NCBI RefSeq assembly: GCF_030540775.2
Contig: NZ_CP141266.1
Location: forward strand, 213,501 to 277,500
DNA length: 64,000 nucleotides
Direction of reading: 5' to 3'
From: Flavivirga abyssicola
Lineage (GTDB): Bacteria; Bacteroidota; Bacteroidia; Flavobacteriales; Flavobacteriaceae
In this document: piece by piece, positions 34,841 to 44,255 of the stretch
How positions within the stretch are numbered: position 1 is the stretch's first letter
Layout of the letters: each line of letters starts with the position of its first letter
Made by a program: the position numbers and the translations under genes
The notes under the pieces: generated by a model
Seen by the model: the letters and a program-made list of their open reading frames with translations, nothing else
Database searches by the model: none
What the model was told of the DNA's origin: nothing

Positions 34841-35845
34841 CTAAATATTTACACCAACTATGCCTAAGATTCTATTCATATAATTTTTAGGATGTAAATA
34901 GTTACTACTCCATTTAAAATTATTTTCCCCCATTTCTAAGTACTTTTTATCTTTCAAAAGACAAGCTATTTTTTCTGGGAGTTCTTCATACGAAGAACGT
35001 GATGATAGCCTTTCATAGTTAACATGCTCTTTAAAATTCTCAATACAAATATTCAACGGTGTTGAAACTACGGCTCTTCCATACAACAAATATTCACCTA
35101 TTTTCCAACCTGGTGTATTTTTCAAACCATCATCAGCAACACCTATATTATACCTAGATAATTCTTTAAGATACTTTTTTTTATCTGATTTACCTGGAGA
35201 AAGTAATAAATCTGGCGCCATTTTACTCGATAGCTCATCACTATAAAGACCTACTGAGGCATTTTTAAACTCTTTCTTTATAATTCTACAAGCATTTATT
35301 CTAAACTCATTTTGCACCGCCCTTCTCTCCTTCTCTTCTTCATCTGGGTTATTATCTGGATTCCATAACCTAGTATAGTACAATATATTACCTCCATAAT
35401 CCGAAACATTTTTTGGATATCTTCTAATATCTAATATACCGTGTCCAGAATTAGTAAATAATCCTAATATATCTAAAGCTCTAACGACTTCTGTTTTATT
35501 AAACTTATGAAACAATAAATCCTTATTAAGTTTAAATAAAAGAAGATAACTTTTATAAGCCATAGGAACATTGAAGTTTAAAGGATATACATTATTAGTC
35601 CTATCTGTTTCAAGTAAAGAGCGTTTAAAATAAAAATCGTAGTTGCTTGGCAATCCAATAAACTTAGTATCATCTGAGTAATCAAACAAAATTGATTTGT
35701 TACTTATCGTTAACAAAGCTGTATTATGGCTCACCTTTGAGTTACGCACAATATTTAAATCTAGTTTATTGGCTTTGGAATAATAAAAACAAGAATAAAC
35801 CAAGTGTGTTAAATGATGCGTCCATATCGATAACTCCAATTTCAT
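34841..35845 (-). CDS. Uncharacterised glycosyltransferase-like protein
   Basis: This 334-residue protein matches no family I recognise firmly. The C-terminal part ('YNIGVADDGLKNTPGWKIGE', then 'YLLYGRAVVSTPLNICIENF') looks like the donor-binding end of an exostosin- or GT-B-type glycosyltransferase: an acidic loop, then GxxxGxAVV. The N-terminal half is unremarkable. There is no signal or membrane segment. Its position inside a run of glycosyltransferases supports a role in polysaccharide assembly. Confidence 0.65.
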   Translation of the reverse strand: MKLELSIWTHHLTHLVYSCFYYSKANKLDLNIVRNSKVSHNTALLTISNKSILFDYSDDTKFIGLPSNYDFYFKRSLLETDRTNNVYPLNFNVPMAYKSYLLLFKLNKDLLFHKFNKTEVVRALDILGLFTNSGHGILDIRRYPKNVSDYGGNILYYTRLWNPDNNPDEEEKERRAVQNEFRINACRIIKKEFKNASVGLYSDELSSKMAPDLLLSPGKSDKKKYLKELSRYNIGVADDGLKNTPGWKIGEYLLYGRAVVSTPLNICIENFKEHVNYERLSSRSSYEELPEKIACLLKDKKYLEMGENNFKWSSNYLHPKNYMNRILGIVGVNI

Positions 35846-35898
35846 ATAATTTACTTTTAAATAAAGTCCCTTTTTTTATATTTAGATTTTTGTCAATT

Positions 35899-36648
35899 CT
35901 ATTTTAAATAGAAAACTAAATTTTCATCTTTTTTAGTCATACGGAAATTAAACTTCGAAATTGCACTAAAAAAAGATTTAGAAGCGCCTTCTCGCAAACC
36001 ATCATGTAACTCGATGATCAAAACCTTTGTCCTTTGCATCCAATACTCGTAATCCTCTTCAAATAACTCTTTTTCCGATCCTTCAATATCAATTTTAAGA
36101 ATATCAATTTGCTTAATATCATAATCGTCCATAATATTCTTGATAGATATTGCTGGAATAGTATCTTCATTTTTATAATCTACTTCTTCAACCGTGAAAT
36201 CCCAATTAGCAGAGTTACTTTTAATTTTAAGATTTGTAGATTTATTCCAAATACCGCTATTAATACAAAAAACATTATTATAATTTTTAGTGTTTTTTTC
36301 TAACAATTCAAAATTTGATTGCTCTGGTTCTATGGCTATTATCTTGGCATCGGGAAATTTATTTTTAAAAAAAACAGATGATAAACCGATATTAGCCCCA
36401 CAATCTATAATTATTTTGGGGTCGATGTAATAATTTAAATTATAACTTTTAGCAAGAAAAACTTGATAGAACACCCCAATATCACTTGTATTGTTTCTTA
36501 ATAAAACAGGAGAATTATGTTTAGGTAAAGTAATATTGAAAAATTTTAAAGATTTAATATTTCTTTTAAATAAAAGCATCATTCCTTGAACTCCTAAAGC
36601 TTTATAATGGGTAATTATTTTAAATGGAAGATTCAATATTTTTAACAT
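35899..36648 (-). CDS. FkbM-family methyltransferase
   Basis: This 249-residue SAM-dependent methyltransferase has motif I in 'IIDCGANIGLSSVFFKNKFP' (about 85), 'IIAIEPEQSNFELLEKN' (acidic ribose-binding residue) and 'DILKIDIEGSEKELF' (about 180), all typical of FkbM. In polysaccharide loci the family O-methylates sugars. It is separated by 53 bases from the downstream gene and 68 from the upstream glycosyltransferase. Confidence 0.92.
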   Translation of the reverse strand: MLKILNLPFKIITHYKALGVQGMMLLFKRNIKSLKFFNITLPKHNSPVLLRNNTSDIGVFYQVFLAKSYNLNYYIDPKIIIDCGANIGLSSVFFKNKFPDAKIIAIEPEQSNFELLEKNTKNYNNVFCINSGIWNKSTNLKIKSNSANWDFTVEEVDYKNEDTIPAISIKNIMDDYDIKQIDILKIDIEGSEKELFEEDYEYWMQRTKVLIIELHDGLREGASKSFFSAISKFNFRMTKKDENLVFYLK

Positions 36649-36716
36649 TATACTCTGTTTTATAAACCGGATAACACTTGATTACTCAAAATGTTTACAA
36701 TTCATGAATAGTTTAA

Positions 36717-37712
36717 TTAAGCTTTAATATTAGGTTTGCTAAATATAAGAGAAAACCATCCAATTATACGACCTAGGCTTTCACTTAATGCTGATTTTTT
36801 CTGATTTGTATTAACAATATTACTTAATCGAACAACTGTTAACAAAAAAGCAGTCGCATGCCATTTAATTCTTGCTTTAAATACTGGATTTGGATATTTT
36901 ACTCTCCAAATATACCAACCATTTCTAATCACCATTTTTCCATATTTAAATTTATTTGGCCGTCCTGAATCATCATGATAATGGTATAATTGCGCTGAAG
37001 TATTTACATATAGCTTACCAATTTTGGCAAGACGCAAACTAAAATCAGCATCTTCATAAAGTCCATAACCTTCAAAGTATGTTGAAAAGGATAGATTACT
37101 AAATACTTCTTTTTTATAACTAGAAACGCCTCCCATGATCTGTTCAACTTGATAAATTTCTCTTGAAGGTGGTAAAAATCCAATTGACCTTCCATGAGAA
37201 AAAGTTGGTAAAAAACCTGGAGCTGCATCAGGTTGTAAACCAAATTTATATCTTAATTTAAAACGGGAAGGTTCGTTACGCATCCATCCATCATAATAAA
37301 ATTTATTAGGATTTATTGTTTCTGATGCTTTTTCCCAAACTACTTCATTAATAATATACCCGCCAACTGCTAAAGCATCTGTGCATAGGCTATAGGTTTT
37401 TATTAAATTTTCAAAGTAATCTGGTGTTAAGATAATATCATCATCTAAAAAACATATAATTTCTGACTCATCTGAAACTAAATTAATGCCATAATTACGC
37501 TGCTTGGTTAATCCTCTATTCTTTTCATCAACTTTATGGTACTTTAAATTTTCAAACTTATTGATCTCTAATGCTTGTTTTGTTTTATCATTTAAAGAAC
37601 CATCGATAATTAATATTTCATTGGGATATAAAGTTTGTTCCTTTATCGAAAATAACAATTTCAATAGAGGTTCATCTCGCATGTAAGTACATATAATTAA
37701 TGTAAACTTCAT
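36717..37712 (-). CDS. Glycosyltransferase family 2
   Basis: This 331-residue GT-A enzyme opens 'MKFTLIICTYMRDEPLLKLL' and shows 'ILIIDGSLNDKT', the DxD-like 'IICFLDDDIILTPDYFENLI' (about 90-106) and a catalytic-region acid pair in 'FEGYGLYEDADFSLRLAKIG'. A basic helical C-terminus may contact the membrane. The donor sugar is unknown. It overlaps the preceding gene by 4 bases (ATGA). Confidence 0.92.
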   Translation of the reverse strand: MKFTLIICTYMRDEPLLKLLFSIKEQTLYPNEILIIDGSLNDKTKQALEINKFENLKYHKVDEKNRGLTKQRNYGINLVSDESEIICFLDDDIILTPDYFENLIKTYSLCTDALAVGGYIINEVVWEKASETINPNKFYYDGWMRNEPSRFKLRYKFGLQPDAAPGFLPTFSHGRSIGFLPPSREIYQVEQIMGGVSSYKKEVFSNLSFSTYFEGYGLYEDADFSLRLAKIGKLYVNTSAQLYHYHDDSGRPNKFKYGKMVIRNGWYIWRVKYPNPVFKARIKWHATAFLLTVVRLSNIVNTNQKKSALSESLGRIIGWFSLIFSKPNIKA

Positions 37713-39241
37713 TTCTCCATTTCTTTTAATTTATTAGCCCAAATCTCACTTACACGCCATTGTTTTTTATACCTAGAGAGGTACTTAATGGGGTTTTTAA
37801 TATTTTGACTTTTATAAAATTGTAAAAACAAAGTTGTTTTATAACCTAACAATTGCCATTTGGTAGTATTTTCCAGCTTGTTCAACATAACTGTAGGCGA
37901 TGGCTTTGGTTGTAAAACATCATTATTCCATGGATAATTAATCTTTGATCTGAACCCTCCAATAGGTGCTTTTATGTGAATTATTTCTGGTTCTGGTAAA
38001 TATATAACGTCTGTACCTTTATTTCTTAGTTGCATACCAAAATCTATGTCTTCTCCAAAACCAAATTCATATTTCATATCAAATAACATATCCTTTAAGC
38101 AACTTCTTTTCACAAAACTACACCCAGATCCAAAAGCGATCCACTGCATCGTTTTATCAAGTTTTTTAATATCATTTTCTCTCAAACAACTTAAAGTAAC
38201 CGCTTGGAACCGCAACCGATTCATAGTTTTTAAAGTGGTCTCAATAAAGCTTGGTTTTACTCTAATATCATCATCTGCAAAAAACACATAATCTGAACTT
38301 ACATGCTCCAATGCTAAGTTTCTTGCATTACAAGCTCCAGTTTGATGAATAAATTTGTGGATTATTTTAAATGCCCACGTTTTATTGGAAATAAAACCTA
38401 AATCAGATTTACTATTTGTGTCTCCGTTTTGTTCTACAATAATAACTTGATTTGGTATTTGTGATTGATTTGATAAATCCGTTAAAAAATTATAAACATG
38501 TTCTTTTCTGCCTAGTGTTGGAATAATTATATCTACTGTAGAATTAACACTAATTAGCTCTTCTTTGATCAGTTCTAAATCAAAATTTAAAGAAGGGTTT
38601 ATTTTTTTAATAAAAATGGTTCTTAAAAATGGTAACAAAGGGATTCTCCGTTCATTTATAATAAAATTAATCAATAACAAAAAACTCCAAACACCTTTAT
38701 AATGAAATTTAACAAATTTGAATAATTGATATATTGAAGCCTTTTCTTCGTTATTTGAACTAATATCGTTGATAAGTCTTGGCTCAGAATAACAAAATAA
38801 TCCTTTAGATATCCCTATCTTGGCTATTGAATTTAAAACAAAATCAAAAGACTCATTTAGGTTTATTTGTTTTTTAAATTTCAAAAGTTGAGATGCATGA
38901 ATAGCTCCAATCTGGCTACTCATAAACCATGTTGGATATTTAACTTTCTTACCTACTTTTAAAAAAGGAGCGCCATCAACATAGCCTATTTGTTTAGGCA
39001 GATATTGATTTTGACTATAAGACAGCATCATATTTTTAAGATAAAAAGACTCTTTTAATCCTTCAATATTAAAAGATGACTCTAATGAGTCCTGACACCA
39101 AACTAACAAACGCTCTTTATATTTATTTGCCATATAAAATAAAGCATCTATTGGTTTCTTCATAGTATTATCAATCAATCGATTATTCTCTAAATCAATG
39201 ACTCTTATAACGGCTCCATTTTTATGTATTAATAAAATCAT
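37709..39241 (-). CDS. Glycosyltransferase family 2 with long N-terminal domain
   Basis: This 510-residue protein has its GT2 domain only from about residue 236 ('STVDIIIPTLGRKEHVYNFL'), with the DxD-type 'SDYVFFADDDIRVKPSFI' near 330 and 'EFGFGEDIDFGMQLRNKG' near 390. The first 230 residues have no motif I know but recur in flavobacterial GT2 proteins; they could be an acceptor-recognition or partner domain. Both ends overlap neighbours by 4 bases. Confidence 0.88.
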   Translation of the reverse strand: MILLIHKNGAVIRVIDLENNRLIDNTMKKPIDALFYMANKYKERLLVWCQDSLESSFNIEGLKESFYLKNMMLSYSQNQYLPKQIGYVDGAPFLKVGKKVKYPTWFMSSQIGAIHASQLLKFKKQINLNESFDFVLNSIAKIGISKGLFCYSEPRLINDISSNNEEKASIYQLFKFVKFHYKGVWSFLLLINFIINERRIPLLPFLRTIFIKKINPSLNFDLELIKEELISVNSTVDIIIPTLGRKEHVYNFLTDLSNQSQIPNQVIIVEQNGDTNSKSDLGFISNKTWAFKIIHKFIHQTGACNARNLALEHVSSDYVFFADDDIRVKPSFIETTLKTMNRLRFQAVTLSCLRENDIKKLDKTMQWIAFGSGCSFVKRSCLKDMLFDMKYEFGFGEDIDFGMQLRNKGTDVIYLPEPEIIHIKAPIGGFRSKINYPWNNDVLQPKPSPTVMLNKLENTTKWQLLGYKTTLFLQFYKSQNIKNPIKYLSRYKKQWRVSEIWANKLKEMEK

Positions 39242-40386
39242 TTACTCAAAATAGATTTATAATACTTAATATTAATATCTGCATTTTTATCTATGTCGAA
39301 AAGTGTTTCTACTTTCTTTCTTGCGGCTTTACCTATTTGATTGCACAAGTTTTCATCACTTAACAATTCAAGCAATCTTTTAGCATATATTTCTGTCTTA
39401 GAAGGGTGTACTAGATAACCGTTAATACCATCATCAATAAGTTCTTGTGCCCACCCAATACTTGTGTTAACTACTGGTTTTTGCATCGCCATAGATTCTA
39501 TCGTTACCATACCTAAAGTTTCTGCGAAAGATGGGTAAGTACAAACGTGTGCTTTTTTTATTTGTTCTTTAACTTCAGAATAAGGAATTTTTCCTAAATA
39601 ATGAACCTGTTTCTTTGCTTCTTCAGAAAAAATTTGGGCCATTAGTTTATAAGTAGATTTTTCTCCTGTTTTAATATCTGAAGCATCATTTCCTATAAGA
39701 ATTAATTTTGTTTTTGGGTTTTGCTTAACTACTTTATTAAATATCTCTGCTAATTCTAAAACTCCTTTTTTTCTTATGATAGTGCCTATATATAATATAG
39801 TGTCTCTCTCGTAACCTTTAAGGGCATTATTTTCGAAATTTTCTAATTGTAAACCATAATGAATGGTTTTAATTTTATTCTCATCTAAACTAAATATTTT
39901 TTTAGTTTCTATACCAGCATAAGTAGTTGGAGCAATAAAAGCTGACGCTCTCTTTAAAGCTATCTTTTCAAACATAAAGTTCTTAAACTTTTGTTTTCTA
40001 TTTTCTAATCTACAAAAATAGGCATCACTCCCATGAAACCGAATAACCAAAAGTGCTTTTAAATTCATAAAAGCTGTTATCCCAGTCCAATCTGGAGCTT
40101 CTAAAATATCTATCCCTTTTTTTACTACTATTTTATTTACATAATTTTGAATATACTTTCTGTAATAATACCAGGTAAACAATTTATAAGTTTTTTTCTT
40201 AATAAGGTGAATCTCTACACCTTCATCATCAATGATTTTATTTTCATTTTGGTGATATACAAATACTGTAACTTCAATATCTTTTTTCACCAAAGCAATT
40301 GCCAAGTTTTTTATACTGGTGGCAATCCCTGCTGCATGTTTTACTTTAGGATGTGGATATTCTGATGTTATAAATCCTATTTTCAT
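39238..40386 (-). CDS. Glycosyltransferase family 4
   Basis: This 382-residue GT-B enzyme opens 'MKIGFITSEYPHPKVKHAAG' (GT4/5 type glycine-rich loop 'AAGIATSIKNLA'). The donor domain contains 'DTILYIGTIIRKKGVLELAE', 'THYLG'-like 'QVHYLGKIPYSEVKEQIKKA' and 'PSFAETLGMVTIESMAMQKP'. All conserved acidic residues are in place. The sugar specificity is unknown. Confidence 0.92.
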   Translation of the reverse strand: MKIGFITSEYPHPKVKHAAGIATSIKNLAIALVKKDIEVTVFVYHQNENKIIDDEGVEIHLIKKKTYKLFTWYYYRKYIQNYVNKIVVKKGIDILEAPDWTGITAFMNLKALLVIRFHGSDAYFCRLENRKQKFKNFMFEKIALKRASAFIAPTTYAGIETKKIFSLDENKIKTIHYGLQLENFENNALKGYERDTILYIGTIIRKKGVLELAEIFNKVVKQNPKTKLILIGNDASDIKTGEKSTYKLMAQIFSEEAKKQVHYLGKIPYSEVKEQIKKAHVCTYPSFAETLGMVTIESMAMQKPVVNTSIGWAQELIDDGINGYLVHPSKTEIYAKRLLELLSDENLCNQIGKAARKKVETLFDIDKNADINIKYYKSILSK

Positions 40387-40395
40387 TTTATCTAA

Positions 40396-41364
40396 TTAGT
40401 TACGCTTATCAAAAATCATATTATTTATATAATCAGCTACTTTATTGGAAAATATATTTGCTCCTTCTAAATTTAAATGCGATTTATCATAAAACTTAGT
40501 TTTATCGTAAGTTAAGGTGTCTTTAAAAAAGTTAATATATCTAATTTTATTTTTTAATGCTATTTCAGATAAAACACTATCTACATAATCACTTCGTTTT
40601 TTTCTATAATTATTGGCTTTATAATATTTAGGTGATCTTATAAAACAAACTTGAATTTTATTCTTTTTACAAAATAAAATGATGCCGTTTAATTCTTCTA
40701 TGCCTTTTTTATAAATATTTTGGAAGTCCATTTTATCTTTATTTAGCAAACGTTTACTAAATATGGCCCAATTATTTTCATCCCATAATTTATCATGTGG
40801 TTTGAAGCCTTTATAAATATGACCACAATCGTTAGTGTTTCCTATAGCCTTTAGCTTATTAAAAACTTGCATCTCATACCCTCTGTATTTATACATTGGT
40901 ATTAGCTTTTCATAATAATAATCTTCATCAACATATTTCGCTACATTTTGGTATTCTTTCTTACTAGTGTAAGGTAAGTATTGAAACTTCTCAAATAAAC
41001 TATTTGAGGTTCCTAAAATATTATTGTCTACATCTATTATTAATAATTTCGGCAGTTTATTATTATTATTAATGTAAGATTGCCATCTAATTTTTAAAAT
41101 ATTTAGAGGCGTGCCACTTACTCCTAAATTATAAGTTGAATGTTTTGTTAAATCCTCAATAATCCCGGGGTTATAATGCGCCTCTGCTTTTGAATTCCCA
41201 ATAATAACAATTTCTGAATTTATCTTACCGTTAAAGATTTTGTGCCAAACATTATCACAAATGGCATCATTATCCAAAGCTATATCCAAAGTAAATTGAA
41301 TTGAATATAATATTAAATACAGTAATAAAAAGGTTTTAAATATTTTAACAAGAAACTTTCTCAA
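40396..41364 (-). CDS. SGNH-like hydrolase/acyltransferase, partner of the MBOAT gene
   Basis: This 322-residue protein has one N-terminal membrane anchor (about 8-28) and an extracytoplasmic SGNH-like domain. The candidate nucleophile is Ser58 in 'IVIIGNSKAEAHYNPG', and the DxxH pair is Asp293/His296 in 'FYDKSHLNLEGANIF'. This arrangement resembles AlgX/AlgJ- or DltD-type partners that move acyl groups from an MBOAT protein to polysaccharide. It overlaps the MBOAT gene by 4 bases, which strengthens the pairing. Confidence 0.8.
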   Translation of the reverse strand: MRKFLVKIFKTFLLLYLILYSIQFTLDIALDNDAICDNVWHKIFNGKINSEIVIIGNSKAEAHYNPGIIEDLTKHSTYNLGVSGTPLNILKIRWQSYINNNNKLPKLLIIDVDNNILGTSNSLFEKFQYLPYTSKKEYQNVAKYVDEDYYYEKLIPMYKYRGYEMQVFNKLKAIGNTNDCGHIYKGFKPHDKLWDENNWAIFSKRLLNKDKMDFQNIYKKGIEELNGIILFCKKNKIQVCFIRSPKYYKANNYRKKRSDYVDSVLSEIALKNKIRYINFFKDTLTYDKTKFYDKSHLNLEGANIFSNKVADYINNMIFDKRN

Positions 41365-42821
41365 AATTGAAAATAAATAAAAGAATTAGCCATATTATTT
41401 AAGGATAAAATTATCCCCAATACTGTAATTAAATAAAAAAATGGTTTTATTATTTTGTCTTTTATTAAATGATTAGTATCAATAAACACATGTGATTTAT
41501 TTCTATAAAACCAATCTATAGCAACAAAAAAAGTAAGATAAAAAAGTAAAACTTTTATACTTTGGTTACTTAATTGCAAATAGCTTAGATTAAAAAAATT
41601 TGCTTTTTTAAAAATACGACTAATATATTCAAAAGCTATAGATATATTTTCAGATCTAAAAAATATCCAAGCAAAAATAGTAAGTGCAAATGTTATTGTC
41701 ATACTTAAGAAAGTATTTATAGTTTCAATAAAATTGTTTGTTGAAACCATAGTTTCATTTAAACCAGAAGATTTCAAAATAAATGAGGGTAAATAATAAA
41801 CGGCATTTAAAACTCCCCAAAAAATAAATGTCCAATTAGCACCATGCCAAAATCCACTAACAATAAAAACAATAAATATATTTCTAACGACTATAATTGA
41901 TTTTCTTTTTGATCCTCCTAATGGGAAATACAAATAATCTCTAAACCAATTAGATAAAGATATATGCCAACGCCTCCAAAATTCAGGAATACTTTTAGAA
42001 AAATAGGGGGTTTTAAAATTTGTCATTAAATCAACGCCAAAAATTTTAGCAATTCCAATAGCCATATCTGAATAACCTGAGAAATCTCCATATATCTGAA
42101 ATGCAAAAAGTACAGCACCAATAATTAGTACACTTCCTGAATAATTTGAATAATTGGCAAAAATATCGTTAACAAAAGGAGCACAAGAATCTGCTATAAC
42201 GATCTTTTTAAATAAACCCCATAATATTTGTTGAACACCTTGCTTTCCTTTTCTGTAATCAAAAACACGTAGCTTATAGAACTGTGGTAATAATTTTGAA
42301 GCTTTTTCAATTGGCCCAGCTACCAATTGCGGAAAAAAGCTAACAAAAACAGAGAAAGCAATAAAATCTTTGGTTGGCTCTAGTTTCTTTTTATAAACAT
42401 CTATAGTATAGCTTAGCGTTTGAAACGTATAAAAACTGATTCCTACTGGCAATATAATTTCTAATGAGCTTACTTGTATTTCATTTCCAAAAAATGAGAA
42501 TACTGTCACAAAATTATCTATAAAAAAGTTATAATACTTGAAAAATCCTAGTAACCCTAAATTGACTAATACACTTGTTATCAATAAAACTTTTCGTCTT
42601 TTTAAATGATTTTCTTTTGAAAGGCCTAATCCAATCGAAAAATCTACAATCGTACTAAAAATTATTAAAAACAAAAACCGATAATCCCACCATCCATAGA
42701 ATACATAGCTAGCTACTAATAACAAAATGTTTTGATATTTGTAACTCTTTGTTGCAACAAACCAATATAATATAAAAACTATAGGCAAAAAAATTGCAAA
42801 ATCGATGGAGTTAAAAAGCAT
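41361..42821 (-). CDS. MBOAT-family O-acyltransferase (AlgI/DltB-like)
   Basis: This 486-residue polytopic protein has the AlgI pattern: 'MLFNSIDFAIFLPIVFILYW', 'PVGISFYTFQTLSYTIDVYK', 'FPQLVAGPIEKASKLLPQFY', 'FWRRWHISLSNWFRDYLYFP' and the MBOAT histidine in 'SGFWHGANWTFIFWG'. It carries acyl groups, usually acetyl, across the membrane for polysaccharide decoration. The adjoining SGNH gene supplies the transfer step. About ten hydrophobic helices are visible. Confidence 0.94.
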   Translation of the reverse strand: MLFNSIDFAIFLPIVFILYWFVATKSYKYQNILLLVASYVFYGWWDYRFLFLIIFSTIVDFSIGLGLSKENHLKRRKVLLITSVLVNLGLLGFFKYYNFFIDNFVTVFSFFGNEIQVSSLEIILPVGISFYTFQTLSYTIDVYKKKLEPTKDFIAFSVFVSFFPQLVAGPIEKASKLLPQFYKLRVFDYRKGKQGVQQILWGLFKKIVIADSCAPFVNDIFANYSNYSGSVLIIGAVLFAFQIYGDFSGYSDMAIGIAKIFGVDLMTNFKTPYFSKSIPEFWRRWHISLSNWFRDYLYFPLGGSKRKSIIVVRNIFIVFIVSGFWHGANWTFIFWGVLNAVYYLPSFILKSSGLNETMVSTNNFIETINTFLSMTITFALTIFAWIFFRSENISIAFEYISRIFKKANFFNLSYLQLSNQSIKVLLFYLTFFVAIDWFYRNKSHVFIDTNHLIKDKIIKPFFYLITVLGIILSLNNMANSFIYFQF

Positions 42822-42856
42822 TTAAAATTTCAGTAGTTATATATTTACAATCCTAA

Positions 42857-44248
42857 TTAAAAAAGGTTATCTATGGCTTTCCATATATTTTCTGAAGCTT
42901 TGGTTGGTGTTTTTCCAGCCACAATTTTATACCACTCTAAACACTCGTCTACATTTGACAATTGACCATCTATAATTTTCTTTACTAATCCTTTTAAATC
43001 TTTCTTATCTGAACAGAAGACAGCAGCTTTATTACTCGGCATAGATCTAAAATGTACATATTTATAATTTTGTCCTATATCTCGAATTCCTTTTTTAAGT
43101 TGTGGCTGTTCATAATTATAGTATATACAAGGTTTGTTGTGTGCTACAAAATCAAATACTGTTGATGAGCATACATTAGTTACAAATTCACTATGCTCAC
43201 AAACATTATACAACATTTTAAAGTCTTTTTTAGTGGGTAATACATGATTCCATTGGCTACCTACCTGACTCCAAATAGGGTCTAAAACTTCTATAATATC
43301 TTTATTTTCTTCAATAATAGCATCATATCTAGGAGTAAAATCTACAGGACATTTTCTATAAATAATACCTAAATTTTCTCCTTTGGTATTTAAATCCCTA
43401 ACTGCATTAGCTAAATCTTCTAAATAATATTGATCTAATGGTGACGTCGTTTCATCATCACCAGAATAGCAGATATACTTTTTATTTATATCTAAATCGT
43501 ATTCTTTAAAAAACGCTTCTCTTGTTTGTAATAATGATTTATCATAATGAGGTTCAAATTGAGGTGTTCCTGTTACAATAACTTGTTCCTCTTTAACAAA
43601 TGGATAATATTGTAATACTTGTGATTTCATAAGATCACTCCAAACAAAATAATAATCGGTTTCTACCACTTGCATTGCTTTTGGGACATTATCCCAGGAA
43701 TATACAAAGGCAACTGTAGGAATTCCTAAATCTTTAGCAGCTAGTAAAGCACTAATAGATTGTGTTGCACGCTGTGTTGTACAAAACACTAAATCTGGCT
43801 TATGATCTTCTAATTGCGCTTTACAATAACTATATTTTGATGTAGAACGCTCTAACTTATTTATCTTTTGTCTTAGTTTAACAACACCCTTTTCTGAAGA
43901 ATACAAACCAACCAACCACTTTACATATAGGCTTTTAAAGCTGTTTTTAAGTCCTTTAAAATTAAAAGGAAACTTGTATGTTAGATAAACATTATCATTA
44001 AATTTATCTCTGGACACATTTAATTCAGCTCGCTTTCTTGCTCTAGAATAAATTGATAATAAAGAATGACTGGAATGATCTTCAATCTTAACTTCATTAA
44101 ATCCTAAGTTTTCTTTAAGTGAAAATATAGTATTATTCCAATATGTGATATCAAACCCTTTTTGTTCTCCAATACTTTTAAAATCTGTAAAAGCAAAATT
44201 TCTTAAACCAACACCATCTGGAAAAAAAACAAAAACTTTTTTTTTCAT
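42857..44248 (-). CDS. CDP-glycerol-transferase-like GT-B protein
   Basis: This 463-residue protein shows the late GT-B pattern of CDP-glycerol/ribitol transferases: 'FVTNVCSSTVFDFVAHNKPC' near 365 (compare the S-S-x-x-FD motif of TagF) and 'QVIVTGTPQFEPHYDKSL' near 220. The N-terminus 'KKVFVFFPDGVGLRNFAFTD' looks like the first Rossmann strand. The acceptor is unknown. Because it is 8 kb from no other CDP-polyol gene, a nonulosonic-acid or other CMP/CDP donor is equally possible. Confidence 0.7.
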   Translation of the reverse strand: MKKKVFVFFPDGVGLRNFAFTDFKSIGEQKGFDITYWNNTIFSLKENLGFNEVKIEDHSSHSLLSIYSRARKRAELNVSRDKFNDNVYLTYKFPFNFKGLKNSFKSLYVKWLVGLYSSEKGVVKLRQKINKLERSTSKYSYCKAQLEDHKPDLVFCTTQRATQSISALLAAKDLGIPTVAFVYSWDNVPKAMQVVETDYYFVWSDLMKSQVLQYYPFVKEEQVIVTGTPQFEPHYDKSLLQTREAFFKEYDLDINKKYICYSGDDETTSPLDQYYLEDLANAVRDLNTKGENLGIIYRKCPVDFTPRYDAIIEENKDIIEVLDPIWSQVGSQWNHVLPTKKDFKMLYNVCEHSEFVTNVCSSTVFDFVAHNKPCIYYNYEQPQLKKGIRDIGQNYKYVHFRSMPSNKAAVFCSDKKDLKGLVKKIIDGQLSNVDECLEWYKIVAGKTPTKASENIWKAIDNLF

Positions 44249-44255
44249 TTATAAA

